Shown one piece after another: positions 36,084 through 44,961 of a DNA stretch of 64,000 nt. How positions within the stretch are numbered: position 1 is the stretch's first letter; every line of letters begins with the position of its first letter. The stretch covers positions 124,001 through 188,000 of the forward strand of contig NZ_LAXJ01000007.1 in NCBI RefSeq assembly GCF_001441615.1. Direction: 5' to 3'. The DNA is from Roseovarius atlanticus. GTDB lineage: Bacteria; Pseudomonadota; Alphaproteobacteria; Rhodobacterales; Rhodobacteraceae. A model generated the notes under the pieces. That model was not told where the DNA came from. It searched no databases and saw only the letters and a program-made list of their open reading frames with translations. A program made the position numbers and the translations under genes.

Positions 36084-37247
36084 ATGCGCGGCATCCTGAA
36101 ATGGGCACTCCGGATCGTGGCCGTGCTGGCCATCGTCGCCATCGCCATTGGCGTCTGGAAGCGCGAGGAAATCGCTCGGCTCATGGCGGTCAACACGCTC
36201 TTCGAGGCCGAGCATATCGTCGAGAACTTCTCGAACATGGACCGCGCCTTTTTGCACACGCCCGTGCCACGTGGCGACGCGCCCGTCATGCCCCTGCCGC
36301 AGGGCGACGCGATGACCCTGCCCCAAGGCACCCAAGACTGGATCGAAGACCGCGCCGTCACCTCGCTTCTGGTGCTGCACCAGGGCCAGATCGTTCACGA
36401 AAGCTATCACCTCGGCACCGGACCCGACGACCGCAGGATCAGCTGGTCCGTGGCCAAATCCTTTCTCTCCGCGCTCATGGGCGTAGTGGTGGACGAGGGC
36501 CAGATCGCCTCGCTCGACGATCCGGTCACGCGATACGCCCCCTTGCTGAGCGGCAGCGCCTATGACGGCGCGACCATCCGCAACGTGCTGCAAATGACCA
36601 GCGGTGTGCGCTTCGACGAGGATTACCTGGACTACGATTCCGACATCAACCGCATGGGCCGCGTGCTGGCCCTGGGCGGCACGATGGACGGCTTCGCCGC
36701 CGGGCTGGACGCCCGCGACACGCCCCCCGGCGAGCGCTGGCAATATGTCTCCATCGACACGCATGTCCTTGGCATGATCATCCGCGGCGCCACCGGGCGC
36801 GACATCCCCTCGCTCATGTCGGAAAAAATCATCGCGCCCCTGGGGCTCGAGTCCGATCCCTACTACATCACCGACGGCGAAGGCGTCGCCTTCGTCCTCG
36901 GCGGTCTCAACCTCACCACCCGCGACTACGCCCGCTTTGGCCTGATGATCGAACAGAACGGACAGTTGGGCGGCCAGCAGGTCGTGCCCGCCGGCTGGAT
37001 CTCCGCCTCCACGCAACCCAGCGCACCCACCGAGCCGGGCCGGATCGGCTACGGCTACCAATGGTGGATCCCCCAAGGCGCTGAACCGGGCCAGTTCATG
37101 GCGCGCGGCATCTACGGGCAGTACATCTATATCGACCAGGGCCGCGATGTGGTCATCGTCACCACCGCCGCCGACCGCGCCTTTCGCGAGCCGGGCGTCA
37201 ATGACGCCAACATTGCCATGTTCCGGCAGATCGCCGAGGCCCTCTGA
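36084..37247 (+). CDS. Serine hydrolase, beta-lactamase/6-aminohexanoate-dimer hydrolase family
   Basis: A 387-residue protein with an N-terminal membrane anchor (WALRIVAVLAIVAIAIGVW) that should place the domain in the periplasm. ISWSVAKSFLSALMG holds the SxxK nucleophile motif of class C beta-lactamase-like esterases and NylB. WQYVSIDTHVLGMI provides the Y-x-S second motif. The third motif (KTG-type) is GIYGQ. I choose the ATG at 36084, behind AGGGAGGAT, not the earlier in-frame ATG. The substrate is unknown; an esterase or amidase is more likely than antibiotic resistance. Confidence 0.78.
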   Translation: MRGILKWALRIVAVLAIVAIAIGVWKREEIARLMAVNTLFEAEHIVENFSNMDRAFLHTPVPRGDAPVMPLPQGDAMTLPQGTQDWIEDRAVTSLLVLHQGQIVHESYHLGTGPDDRRISWSVAKSFLSALMGVVVDEGQIASLDDPVTRYAPLLSGSAYDGATIRNVLQMTSGVRFDEDYLDYDSDINRMGRVLALGGTMDGFAAGLDARDTPPGERWQYVSIDTHVLGMIIRGATGRDIPSLMSEKIIAPLGLESDPYYITDGEGVAFVLGGLNLTTRDYARFGLMIEQNGQLGGQQVVPAGWISASTQPSAPTEPGRIGYGYQWWIPQGAEPGQFMARGIYGQYIYIDQGRDVVIVTTAADRAFREPGVNDANIAMFRQIAEAL

Positions 37248-37324
37248 ACCCGCGACACCCCGCCTCCCTTGCCCCGCGGGCACGGCACGTGCAGGATATG
37301 CCCAACCGGTTAAGGGAGCATCGC

Positions 37325-37711
37325 ATGGCTATCGAAATGGACACCTCCGTCAACGTGCTGGGCGGCAAGCTCGAAAGCTGCTCAACCGCGCCCATGACCG
37401 GCTTTTTCCGCGACGGGCGCTGCAACACCTGCGCCGAGGATCAGGGCAGCCACACGGTCTGCGCCCTGATGACCGCCGAATTCCTCGCCTACTCCAAATA
37501 TGTGGGCAACGACCTCTCCACACCGCGCCCCGAATTCGGCTTTGCGGGGCTCAAGCCCGGCGACCACTGGTGCCTCTGCGCGGGCCGCTTCCTGCAAGCC
37601 CATGACGAAGGCTGCGCTCCCCAGGTACGGCTCGAGGCCACCCACGCCCGCGCGCTCGACATCGTGACCATCGACATCCTCAAAGAGCACGCCTCGGACG
37701 CAACGTCCTAA
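37325..37711 (+). CDS. DUF2237 family protein
   Basis: A 128-residue soluble protein matching DUF2237 throughout: NVLGGKLESCSTAPMTGFFRDGRC, HTVCALMTAEFLAYSKYVGNDLSTPRPEFGFAGLKPGDHWCLCAGRF, and LEATHARALDIV. The conserved cysteines and histidines suggest metal or substrate binding, but the function is unknown. Preceded by GGGAG. Confidence 0.85.
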   Translation: MAIEMDTSVNVLGGKLESCSTAPMTGFFRDGRCNTCAEDQGSHTVCALMTAEFLAYSKYVGNDLSTPRPEFGFAGLKPGDHWCLCAGRFLQAHDEGCAPQVRLEATHARALDIVTIDILKEHASDATS

Positions 37712-37928
37712 GACGGTTTGTCCGGCGCACTGCCACGCATCACAGGGTCCGGTCGCGCCTCTCAAGATCAGCCGATGCACTGACGGCCGGGCGACATCCG
37801 GAGCTGCGACCGTTGAAAAATAAGGAACTCACACCGCCAAGACACGTTCTGACTCCGAGACGTCAAAATCGGAGGAGAGACGCCACACCGTCCTCCCGAC
37901 CGTTTGCAAAAACGAAAGGAGACGCAAC

Positions 37929-38726
37929 ATGAAGACCCTGACGACAACCATCCTGACATCCGCCGCGTTGGCCACGGCCGGCCCCGCGCTGGCCCAGCAA
38001 AGTGAGGGCGAAACCGACATGCCCGCCTTTTGCGAAACCGCGTTCATGCCCGCCGACCAGAACAAGGACGGCTTCATGAGCGAGCAGGAAATCAAGGAGG
38101 CACGCGACGCCGAATTTGCGGCGCTCGACCTCAACAAGGACGGCTCGGTCGACCGCGAGGAAATCGTCAACTGCATCGGCAACGCACAGGAAAAGCAGCA
38201 GGCCGCGATGGACACGTCGCAGACCGACGGCACGTCGCGTGATTGGGCCGATCTTGGCGCCGGCGATAAATCGGAGATGACGGTCGACGAATGGCAGAAC
38301 ACGACCAACAAGATCTGGAAGAGCGGCGACTCTGACATGAAGTCAGCTATTGCCGAGGATACCGACGACGCAGAGCGCTTTGCCAAGACGGCCGTTGAGC
38401 GGTTCCAGATGTACGACGGAAATGGTGACGGCGTGGTCACCCAAGCGGAGTATGAGGGCGAGGTCGACAAGGACTGGAGCGACAAGGCTCTTCAGAAGCG
38501 CTTCGACGCGATGGATGCCGACGGTTCGGGCGCTCTGTCACCGCAAGAATACCGCGGCGCCGGAACCAAGGCGCTGGACATGACCGCAGGCACGTCCGAA
38601 AGCCAAAATGTGGATAGCGACAGTGCCGATGCCTCGGGCAGCAGCGATACCAGCGACAGCGCCGCGCAAAGCGCGAGCGACGAAACGACGGTTCCCGTCG
38701 TGATCTATTACTACTCGCTCGTGTAA
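37929..38726 (+). CDS. Exported EF-hand calcium-binding protein
   Basis: A 265-residue protein with a signal peptide (LTTTILTSAALATAGPALAQ). Four EF-hand loops are readable: DQNKDGFMSEQE (43-54), DLNKDGSVDREE (67-78), DGNGDGVVTQAE (163-174) and DADGSGALSPQE (196-207), arranged as two pairs separated by about 85 residues. A Ser/Asp-rich tail and a hydrophobic end (PVVIYYYSLV) close it. It probably binds calcium in the periplasm or outside the cell. A terminator follows at 38765. Confidence 0.82.
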   Translation: MKTLTTTILTSAALATAGPALAQQSEGETDMPAFCETAFMPADQNKDGFMSEQEIKEARDAEFAALDLNKDGSVDREEIVNCIGNAQEKQQAAMDTSQTDGTSRDWADLGAGDKSEMTVDEWQNTTNKIWKSGDSDMKSAIAEDTDDAERFAKTAVERFQMYDGNGDGVVTQAEYEGEVDKDWSDKALQKRFDAMDADGSGALSPQEYRGAGTKALDMTAGTSESQNVDSDSADASGSSDTSDSAAQSASDETTVPVVIYYYSLV

Positions 38727-38764
38727 GCTGATCAGAGTCAGCGTGGTGCACGACATGTTGATAG

Positions 38765-38796
38765 CGCGCCGGACCAAACGGTCTGGCGCGTTTTTT
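38765..38796 (+). terminator. Rho-independent terminator of the EF-hand gene
   Basis: CGCGCCGGACC (38765-38775) pairs with GGTCTGGCGCG (38780-38790, one G-T pair) around AAAC, followed by six Ts at 38791-38796. Confidence 0.9.
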
Positions 38797-38964
38797 CGCA
38801 CGCCTCGCCATGCGCTCTCGCGGCCGCGCCCGGCACGTGGCAATCTCTCGCCACAACCGCGTGCGCCCCTGCCGCCGACTTGCTCTGCATCCGCCCAACG
38901 CTATCTCAATGAAATGATGCCGCGCCCGTCGGCGCGTCAATACCAGTAAGCGAAGGGGTTTCGA

Positions 38965-39258
38965 ATGCGCCGCATATTTGCTTTCTCCGCTACCGCTATC
39001 ATGCTTTCCAGTGCGGTCATGGCCGACGACACCGGCGCATCCGACCCGAAACGGCCCATGACCTCGGATCAGATCCAACTCAACGCGGCCGGTTTTCTTT
39101 TCGACGATTCACTTCGTGAAGACGGCAACGAAGACCGTGAAGATGTCGGCGAGAACGACGACGAAGAGGACCAAACGGACGACGACCGCATCAAAGACCG
39201 GGAGACGTCCAAGGATGACAATGGCCAGGAGGATGAGGCCGACGAGGACGACGATTGA
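38965..39258 (+). CDS. Small exported acidic protein
   Basis: A 97-residue protein with a signal peptide (RIFAFSATAIMLSSAVMA). The mature half is dominated by Asp and Glu, ending EDEADEDDD. There is no cysteine or recognisable domain. Proteins of this composition bind cations non-specifically. It follows the EF-hand gene, so both may serve divalent-cation binding, but this is only an inference. It ends 35 bp before the convergent trpB stop. Confidence 0.6.
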   Translation: MRRIFAFSATAIMLSSAVMADDTGASDPKRPMTSDQIQLNAAGFLFDDSLREDGNEDREDVGENDDEEDQTDDDRIKDRETSKDDNGQEDEADEDDD

Positions 39259-39292
39259 CCGTCCTCACGCCACCCCCCGGACGAGTGGCGCC

Positions 39293-40522
39293 CTAGTCGC
39301 CCTCGCCCATCTCGAAGCCCAGGTGCCGCGCGACGGTAAAGATGTCCTTGTCGCCCCGCCCGCACATGTTCATGCACAGGATGTGATCTTTCGGCAGGTC
39401 GGGCGCGATTTTCATCACATGCGCCAGCGCGTGACACGGCTCCAACGCCGGAATGATCCCTTCCGCTTCGCAGCACAGCTTGAACGCTTCCAGCGCTTCC
39501 TTGTCAGTGATCGACACGTACTTCGCGCGCCCGATCTCGTGCAGCCAGGAATGCTCGGGTCCGATTCCCGGATAATCCAGTCCGGCGGAAATCGAGTAGC
39601 CTTCCAGGATCTGCCCGTCATCGTCCTGCAACAGGTAGGTCCGGTTGCCATGCAACACCCCGGGTCGCCCGCCGGTCAGTGACGCGCAATGCTCCATCTT
39701 CTCGTTTACGCCCTTGCCACCGGCCTCGACTCCGATGATGTTCACGTCCTTGTCGTCCAGGAACGGGTAAAACAGCCCCATCGCGTTCGACCCGCCGCCA
39801 ATGGCCGCGATGATCGTGTCGGGCAGACGGCCCTCGGCCTCCTGCAGCTGTTCCTTGGCCTCCTTGCCGATGATCGACTGGAAATCGCGCACCATCGCCG
39901 GATAGGGGTGCGGCCCCGCCACCGTGCCGATGCAGTAGAAAGTATCGCGCACATTGGTCACCCAGTCGCGCAGCGCATCGTTCATCGCGTCCTTCAGCGT
40001 TCCACGCCCGCTGGTGACCGGGATCACCTCGGCGCCCAGCAGCTTCATGCGGAACACGTTGGGCCGCTGCCGTTCGACGTCATGCGCGCCCATGTAGACC
40101 ACGCATTTCAGCCCGAACTTGGCACAGACCGTCGCCGTGGCCACGCCGTGCTGGCCCGCGCCGGTTTCGGCGATGATGCGCGTCTTGCCCATGCGCCGCG
40201 CCAGCAGGATCTGCCCCAGCACGTTGTTGATCTTGTGCGCACCGGTGTGGTTCAGCTCGTCGCGCTTCATGTAGATCTTGGCACCGCCCAGCCGCTCGGT
40301 CAGACCCTCGGCATGGTACATCGGGCTTGGCCGGCCGACATAATGCTTCCACAGGAAATCCATCTCGTCCCAGAAGCTCTGGTCGGTCTTGGCGTTCTCG
40401 TACTGCTCTTCCAGTTCCAGGATCAGCGGCATCAGCGTCTCGGACACGAAGCGCCCGCCGAATTCTCCGAAACGCCCTTTTTCGTCGGGGCCGGTCATGA
40501 AGGAGTTGAAGAGATCGTTCAT
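39293..40522 (-). CDS. trpB: Tryptophan synthase beta chain
   Basis: A 409-residue pyridoxal-phosphate enzyme that condenses indole and serine to tryptophan. The PLP lysine is in [12 protein letters not shown] (Lys97 from the chosen start), and [14 protein letters not shown] and GRGDKD are typical beta-chain sites. I start at the ATG at 40522 because AGGG lies nine bases upstream; two in-frame ATGs just before it (40528, 40531) are also possible. It is upstream-flanked by a 121-nt palindromic element. Its usual partner trpF is separated by two extra genes. Confidence 0.95.
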   Translation of the reverse strand: MNDLFNSFMTGPDEKGRFGEFGGRFVSETLMPLILELEEQYENAKTDQSFWDEMDFLWKHYVGRPSPMYHAEGLTERLGGAKIYMKRDELNHTGAHKINNVLGQILLARRMGKTRIIAETGAGQHGVATATVCAKFGLKCVVYMGAHDVERQRPNVFRMKLLGAEVIPVTSGRGTLKDAMNDALRDWVTNVRDTFYCIGTVAGPHPYPAMVRDFQSIIGKEAKEQLQEAEGRLPDTIIAAIGGGSNAMGLFYPFLDDKDVNIIGVEAGGKGVNEKMEHCASLTGGRPGVLHGNRTYLLQDDDGQILEGYSISAGLDYPGIGPEHSWLHEIGRAKYVSITDKEALEAFKLCCEAEGIIPALEPCHALAHVMKIAPDLPKDHILCMNMCGRGDKDIFTVARHLGFEMGEGD

Positions 40523-40539
40523 GGTCATCATCCCTGTTT

Positions 40540-40660
40540 GCTAAAGCGTTTCGCCATTAACCTGAGCCATCAGCGAAAGGCGAAACGCGTGCAACGATTG
40601 GCTGTTGTGCTGCGTTTCGCGGGTAAGCTGTATTTCAGGTTTATCGCGAAACGCTTTAGC
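40540..40660. repeat. 121-nt imperfect palindrome upstream of trpB
   Basis: GCTAAAGCGTTTCGC (40540-40554) is the exact reverse complement of GCGAAACGCTTTAGC (40646-40660). Inside, AACCTGA (40559-40565) pairs with TCAGGTT (40635-40641), and GCGAAACGC (40580-40588) with GCGTTTCGC (40612-40620). The whole unit can fold into one nested hairpin. It ends 17 nt before the trpB start. It may be a MITE-like remnant or an RNA structure in the trpB leader. Confidence 0.75.
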
Positions 40661-40720
40661 GCCTCAATAGGCCACGGGCCCGCCGGTTTCCAGCGCATTC
40701 CTCTGCGACACGCGGCCCCA

Positions 40721-40742
40721 AGAATATTCGTACGAATATTCT
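40721..40742. repeat. TTCGTACGAA-centred perfect palindrome
   Basis: A 22-nt perfect palindrome (AGAATATTCG and its reverse complement CGAATATTCT around a central TA) lies 8 nt after the stop of the minus-strand methyltransferase gene. The core is the same as in the 933-986 and 51252-51305 copies. Confidence 0.85.
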
Positions 40743-40749
40743 CGGGCGC

Positions 40750-41373
40750 TCACCTCACTCGCACGACATAGCCGGTGCTCAGCAAGTCCGGCTCCGCCAG
40801 CAGGAAGGGCCGAAAGGACGGCGTGGTATAAATCACCTCCCACGCGCCCGACGCGACAAGATTGTCCAGGACCGGTGGAAAGCCTTGCTCCTCCCATGTG
40901 GCATCCAGCAGGTTGAACACACCAATGCCGCCGGGCCGCGTGACCCGCGCCAGATGATCCAGAGTCACCGGCGGCGCATGGCCCGGCCCGAACGCCCCGA
41001 CGCAGACAAATCCCGCGAAGGCGTCGTCGTCGAACGGCAATCCCACGCCGGTATCGGCCTCTTCCAGCCGTTCGTAGGCCCCGGTCCGGTCGGCGAACTT
41101 CAGCATGTCCGGCGACAGGTCGCAGCCGACGATCCGGTCATATCCCATCAGCCGCAGCGTCTCTCCCACCAACCCGGTGCCACAGCACGCGTCCAGCACC
41201 GGCGCGTCCGCGTCGCCCAGGTACCGCCCCAACAGCCCGGCCCCCAGCGCGGGCAATCGGAACCCTTTGCTCAGGCAGTCCGCATCGTAGGAGGTTGACC
41301 ACGTGTCATAGATCGCCCTCGATTCATCTGCGCTCTTCGCGCCGTAAACGTCGTCCAGATCTTGATGGTTCAT
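40750..41373 (-). CDS. Class I SAM-dependent methyltransferase
   Basis: A 207-residue methyltransferase of the UbiE/BioC-like fold. VLDACCGTGLVGETLRLMG is the SAM-binding motif, IVGCDLSPDMLKFAD the acidic contact, and GVFNLLDATWEEQG lies in the later strand. The start at 41373 is preceded by AGGAGAG. It is unrelated to tryptophan synthesis although it lies between trpF and trpB, and it is followed at the 3' end by a palindrome. Substrate unknown. Confidence 0.8.
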   Translation of the reverse strand: MNHQDLDDVYGAKSADESRAIYDTWSTSYDADCLSKGFRLPALGAGLLGRYLGDADAPVLDACCGTGLVGETLRLMGYDRIVGCDLSPDMLKFADRTGAYERLEEADTGVGLPFDDDAFAGFVCVGAFGPGHAPPVTLDHLARVTRPGGIGVFNLLDATWEEQGFPPVLDNLVASGAWEVIYTTPSFRPFLLAEPDLLSTGYVVRVR

Positions 41374-41416
41374 GCGTCTCTCCTTTGCCTCAGCTTGGGC
41401 AAAGCGGGCCGAGGCG

Positions 41417-41866
41417 TCAATCAAGTGGCATCTTGAACCCGGTATGCGACGCGACAAAGCCGAGACGCTCGTAGAAGCGGTTGGCATCTTTTCGGCCCGT
41501 GTTCATCGTCAGCTGCATCAGCGTGCAGCCCGCCGCCCTCGCTCGCGCCTTGGCGTCCTCGAACATCGCCTCACCCACGCCCTGCCCGCGCAAGTGGCCA
41601 GCCACGCGCACGCTTTCCACCTGCGCCCGGCGTGCGGCGCGCAGCGAAAGCCCGCTGATGAAGGTGATCTGGTAACTGGCGACGATCCGTCCCGCATCGT
41701 CTTCGCCCACGATCAGCTGGTTGTTGCCCTCGCTTTGCATCCGGGCAAAAGCCGCCTCGTAGTGCGCGAGGTCGGCCCCTTCGCGCCCCTGCCCCAGCAT
41801 ATCATCGCTTAAAAGCGCCACCACGGCGGCGACATCCGGCTCTCCGGCCTCACGAAACCGGATCAC
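41417..41866 (-). CDS. GNAT family acetyltransferase
   Basis: A 149-residue N-acetyltransferase. [31 protein letters not shown] is the acetyl-CoA binding motif A, preceded by [15 protein letters not shown], and RFYERLGF closes the domain. I use the GTG at 41866, which overlaps the trpF stop as GTGA; earlier in-frame starts would lie inside trpF. The acceptor is unknown. Confidence 0.82.
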   Translation of the reverse strand: MIRFREAGEPDVAAVVALLSDDMLGQGREGADLAHYEAAFARMQSEGNNQLIVGEDDAGRIVASYQITFISGLSLRAARRAQVESVRVAGHLRGQGVGEAMFEDAKARARAAGCTLMQLTMNTGRKDANRFYERLGFVASHTGFKMPLD

Positions 41867-42507
41867 GCCCGCGCCGCATCGGCAAAGGCGCGCATCTTTC
41901 CGTGGTCCTTCACCCCCGGCGCGCTTTCCAGCGCCGAGGACAGATCGAGCTGCCGCGTCCCCGTCACCCGGATCGCCTCGGCCACGTTCTCCACGGTCAG
42001 GCCCCCGGCCAGCATCCACGGCACGTTCCACTCGCGCCCCGCAATCAGGCTCCAGTCAAAACTCTCGGCATTCCCCCCGGGGCGGGTTGCATCCTTCGGA
42101 GGTTTGGCATCCAGCAGGATCTGGTCGGCCACCCCGGCGTAACGGTCGATGGCCTCAAGGTCGCTAGCCTCGCGCACGCCCACCACCTTCATGACGGGCA
42201 AGCCATAGCGGGCCTTGATCTCGGCCACCCGTTCGGGGCTCTCCTGTCCATGCAACTGCAACATGTCCAGCGGCACGCGGTTGGTCAATTCGTCCAGCAA
42301 GGCGTCATCCGCATCGACCACCAGCGCCACCTTGGCCACGCCCGGCGGCACCGCCAGCGCCATCTCGCGTGCCAGTTCAGGGCTTACATAGCGGGGCGAT
42401 GGTGGGAAAAACACGAAGCCCACATAGGCCGCCCCTGCCGCAACCGCGGCGGGGGTATCCTCGGGCCGGGTCAGCCCGCACATCTTGATCCGAATGTCCT
42501 GCGCCAT
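41863..42507 (-). CDS. trpF: Phosphoribosylanthranilate isomerase
   Basis: A 214-residue TIM-barrel enzyme converting phosphoribosylanthranilate to the carboxyphenylamino-deoxyribulose form in tryptophan synthesis. [10 protein letters not shown] holds the catalytic Cys, [14 protein letters not shown], and [12 protein letters not shown] with [14 protein letters not shown] the phosphate-binding loop with the catalytic Asp. It starts 11 bp after the LapA-like gene and ends in a GTGA overlap with the acetyltransferase gene. Confidence 0.93.
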   Translation of the reverse strand: MAQDIRIKMCGLTRPEDTPAAVAAGAAYVGFVFFPPSPRYVSPELAREMALAVPPGVAKVALVVDADDALLDELTNRVPLDMLQLHGQESPERVAEIKARYGLPVMKVVGVREASDLEAIDRYAGVADQILLDAKPPKDATRPGGNAESFDWSLIAGREWNVPWMLAGGLTVENVAEAIRVTGTRQLDLSSALESAPGVKDHGKMRAFADAARA

Positions 42508-42518
42508 GACGCAGCCGG

Positions 42519-42869
42519 TTAGCTGGCCTCGTCCAGAAGCGCAAGCACCTCGTCCTGATCCTTGTTGCGCTCGCCTTTCAGACGCCGCACCTCGGCGCGC
42601 AGGCGCTGCATCTCGCGCGCCTGCCGGGCCGCCGCCGCACGTTCCTTCGCCTCGCGGATCCATTCCCAGATGAACCCGATCACCAGACCGGCAAGGATCC
42701 CGCCGAACATCACCAGAAACAGCGGCAACTGGTACGATGGGTTTACGGCTGCCATCCCGCCCAGTTCGCTTGGCAGGATCTGAACCTCGACAACCTGCCG
42801 GTTGGCCAGGGCGATCAGAATGAGAGCCAGCGCGAAGATGGCGATAGAGGCATAGCGGATGTAACGCAT
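42519..42869 (-). CDS. LapA domain-containing membrane protein
   Basis: A 116-residue inner-membrane protein. Two hydrophobic helices (about 4-23 and 48-68) flank [15 protein letters not shown], the typical LapA/YciS layout, and the C-terminal part is a charged coiled coil ([23 protein letters not shown]). In enteric bacteria LapA with LapB helps control lipopolysaccharide synthesis. Its start overlaps the ihfB stop by one base (TGATG). It sits between ihfB and trpF as in many alphaproteobacteria. Confidence 0.8.
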   Translation of the reverse strand: MRYIRYASIAIFALALILIALANRQVVEVQILPSELGGMAAVNPSYQLPLFLVMFGGILAGLVIGFIWEWIREAKERAAAARQAREMQRLRAEVRRLKGERNKDQDEVLALLDEAS

Positions 42870-43153
42870 CAGGATTTCCCGTTCAGCCGTTCACGCAAGA
42901 GCTTTCCCGCCTTGAAGAACGGCACATGTTTTTCCTCGACCTGCACCGACTCGCCGGTGCGGGGGTTGCGCCCGGTCCGCGCATCGCGCTTCTTGACCGA
43001 GAACGCGCCGAACCCGCGCAGCTCGACGCGGTTGCCTTCGGCCATGGCATTGGTGATCTCGTTGAAAATGGTGTTCACGATGCGCTCAACGTCGCGCTGA
43101 TACAGATGTGGATTCTCGTCGGCGATCTTCTGGATTAATTCCGACCGTATCAT
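42869..43153 (-). CDS. ihfB: Integration host factor subunit beta
   Basis: A 94-residue histone-like DNA-bending subunit. [62 protein letters not shown] and [15 protein letters not shown] match IhfB throughout, including the proline-tipped beta arm (RNPRTG). The subunit pairs with IhfA, which is not in the window. It is the upstream member of ihfB, lapA-like, trpF; the 345-bp gap in front should hold its promoter. Confidence 0.94.
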   Translation of the reverse strand: MIRSELIQKIADENPHLYQRDVERIVNTIFNEITNAMAEGNRVELRGFGAFSVKKRDARTGRNPRTGESVQVEEKHVPFFKAGKLLRERLNGKS

Positions 43154-43498
43154 CGGTTCCCCCCGGCGTTGTTCTTGGTTCGCGCAGCGTATCGACTTTA
43201 ACGACTATAGATAGAAAAAGCGCAATTAGAAACTGCAACCTACCGGATAAACTCGGAAAATCACCGCGAATTCCGGCGACGCTTCACCACGCGCGGCTCT
43301 TTTCCTATCCGAGTGGCGAGCCCGGCGCCCCTCTGTCCGGGCATCGTGCGGACCTCCGTAGATTGATTCGGCGCCACCCGGGCCGGCCTAGGGATGCCCA
43401 TCCGACGTGCCCCGGATAGGCATCGCCACCGGGCGGTACCGCGCGCGTTTGGCCCGGCAGGACGGACTGCGCCCTGCCTTGCCGATGACTTTCGCGCG
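43154..43498. other. 345-bp region between ihfB and the SDR gene
   Basis: It must contain the ihfB promoter; an AT-rich patch (TTTAACGACTATAGATAG) about 45 to 62 nt upstream of ihfB is the best place. The rest is GC-rich with no supported gene, tRNA or clear repeat. This is where rpsA would normally be followed by ihfB, so it may mark an insertion boundary. Confidence 0.5.
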
Positions 43499-44212
43499 TC
43501 ACGCGCCGAAAGCGCCGTCGATCGTGTGCATAGCGCCCGTCACGAAACCCGCTTCTGGTCCGGCCAGCCAGCCAACCATGCCGGCCACCTCGTCGGCGGT
43601 GCCGTGACGCTTGATCGCCATGAAGCTGTGCATCAGGTCTTTCATCGGCCCGTCCGCCGGGTTGGCATCGGTGTCGATCGGCCCCGGCTGAACGACATTC
43701 ACGGTTATCCCGCGCGGCCCGAAATCGCGCGCTAACCCCCGCGCCAGCCCCTGAAGAGCAGACTTGCTAACGGCATATGACGCCATTCCCGAGATCGGCA
43801 TCCGGTCCCCGTTGACCGACCCGATCACGATGATCCGCCCGCCCTCGGGCATCTGCCGTGCCGCCTCTACCGCCGCGTGATAGGGCGCATGCACATTGAT
43901 CCGCAACAGCCGCTCCACCTCATCGGGGTCCTGCTCCAGCGCATCCCCGAAGATCGCGATGCCGGAATTGACCACCAGCACGTCGATCGGGCTGCTGTCA
44001 CGCACCCGCGCGATCACCGCGTCGCGGTCGGCACTGTCGGTCTGAACCGCGGTGCTGCCGGTTTCCTCGGCCAACTTCTCGGCCGCATCGCGCGATCCGG
44101 CATAGGTGAACGTCACATCGGCGCCGTCCCCGGCAAAGCGTCTCACGATGGCCGCTCCGATACCGCGGCTGCCGCCGAGGACCAGTACGGATTTTCCTTT
44201 GAATGTGGGCAT
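43499..44212 (-). CDS. Short-chain dehydrogenase/reductase (SDR)
   Basis: A 237-residue NAD(P)-dependent oxidoreductase of the classical SDR type. The nucleotide motif GGSRGIG is at residues 13-19, the active-site Ser at 132 (IGSVNG), and Tyr146/Lys150 in SYAVSK. It diverges from a TetR-family gene over 73 bp containing inverted repeats, so it is the likely target of that repressor. The substrate is unknown; pairs like this often handle aldehydes, ketones or quinones. Confidence 0.88.
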   Translation of the reverse strand: MPTFKGKSVLVLGGSRGIGAAIVRRFAGDGADVTFTYAGSRDAAEKLAEETGSTAVQTDSADRDAVIARVRDSSPIDVLVVNSGIAIFGDALEQDPDEVERLLRINVHAPYHAAVEAARQMPEGGRIIVIGSVNGDRMPISGMASYAVSKSALQGLARGLARDFGPRGITVNVVQPGPIDTDANPADGPMKDLMHSFMAIKRHGTADEVAGMVGWLAGPEAGFVTGAMHTIDGAFGA

Positions 44213-44232
44213 CTGCCCCTCCTTGATGTTTA

Positions 44233-44285
44233 ATGTAACGAGAGCTACATAAATACTTGGACCACCGGTTCAAGGTATTTATGTA
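44233..44285. promoter_or_regulatory. TetR-type operator(s) between SDR and TetR genes
   Basis: TACATAAATAC (44246-44256) and GTATTTATGTA (44275-44285) form an 11-bp inverted repeat; CTTG and CAAG extend it with one bulge. ATGTA (44233-44237) with the TACAT at 44246 gives a second, overlapping dyad. The right arm ends exactly where the TetR start codon begins, so a bound protein would block its translation start region and the divergent promoter. Confidence 0.75.
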
Positions 44286-44879
44286 ATGAACGATACAAAA
44301 AAAGACCAAACACGCGGGCGGCCCCGCCGTTTCAACCCGGACAAGGCCGTCGCTACCGCGCAGAACCTGTTCCACGCCCGCGGCTATGACGCCGTCAGCG
44401 TGGCTGACCTGACCCGTGCCATCGGGATCAAGCCGCCCAGTTTCTACGCCGCTTTCGGCAACAAGATCGGGCTCTATGCCCGCGTGCTGGACCGCTATGC
44501 CGAAAACGGTGCCATCGCGCTGACCGATCTTCTGCGGGACGACCGACGGGTAGCGGATTGCCTGACGGACCTGCTGGAAGAGGCCGCACACCAATACGGC
44601 GCCAATCCCGATGCACCCGGCTGTCTGGTGCTGGAGGGCCGGCGCTGCGACGACGCCGAAGCGCGCGCGGCGGCCTGCGCCTTCTATCACGGCGCCGAGG
44701 ACAGGATTCGCGCCTTCGTCGCCCGCCGCCACCCGCAGGCGGCAGACCGCGTGACCGACTTCGTCGTCACCGTCATGGCCGGCCTCTCCTCCAGCGCCCG
44801 CGAGGGCCACGACGCCGAACGGCTGCGCACCACCGCCCGTATGGCCGGCAAGGTGCTGAGCGAGGACCTTGTATCCTAG
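44286..44879 (+). CDS. TetR/AcrR family transcriptional regulator
   Basis: A 197-residue repressor. DKAVATAQNLFHARGYDAVSVADLTRAIGIKPPSFYAAFGNKIGLYARVLDRY is the N-terminal helix-turn-helix of the family; the C-terminal part is the ligand-binding domain, with a cysteine-bearing stretch GRRCDDAEARAAACAF. It faces the SDR gene and abuts its own operator, so autorepression is likely. A terminator shared with rpsA lies 31 nt after its stop. Confidence 0.88.
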   Translation: MNDTKKDQTRGRPRRFNPDKAVATAQNLFHARGYDAVSVADLTRAIGIKPPSFYAAFGNKIGLYARVLDRYAENGAIALTDLLRDDRRVADCLTDLLEEAAHQYGANPDAPGCLVLEGRRCDDAEARAAACAFYHGAEDRIRAFVARRHPQAADRVTDFVVTVMAGLSSSAREGHDAERLRTTARMAGKVLSEDLVS

Positions 44880-44910
44880 CCCGACATATCGGCCCGGCGC
44901 GCCAAAGAAA

Positions 44911-44938
44911 AAAGGCCCCGCATCGCAGCGGGGCCTTT
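44911..44938. terminator. Bidirectional terminator of rpsA and the TetR gene
   Basis: AAAGGCCCCGC (44911-44921) pairs with GCGGGGCCTTT (44928-44938) around ATCGCA. The flanking A-run (AAAGAAAAAA, 44904-44913) becomes a T-run for minus-strand rpsA transcripts. Confidence 0.9.
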
Positions 44939-44961
44939 CCAATCTGCAAGCCGGCTCCGGC

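Noticed and set aside
36084..37247. Antibiotic-resistance beta-lactamase
   Set aside because: The SxxK motif fits the wider family, but the second and third motifs differ from true class C enzymes and no regulator or mobile element is present.
36042..37283. 413-codon minus-strand frame opposite the serine hydrolase
   Set aside because: It is antisense to a gene with clear catalytic motifs, rich in H, G, D and V, and gives no family match.
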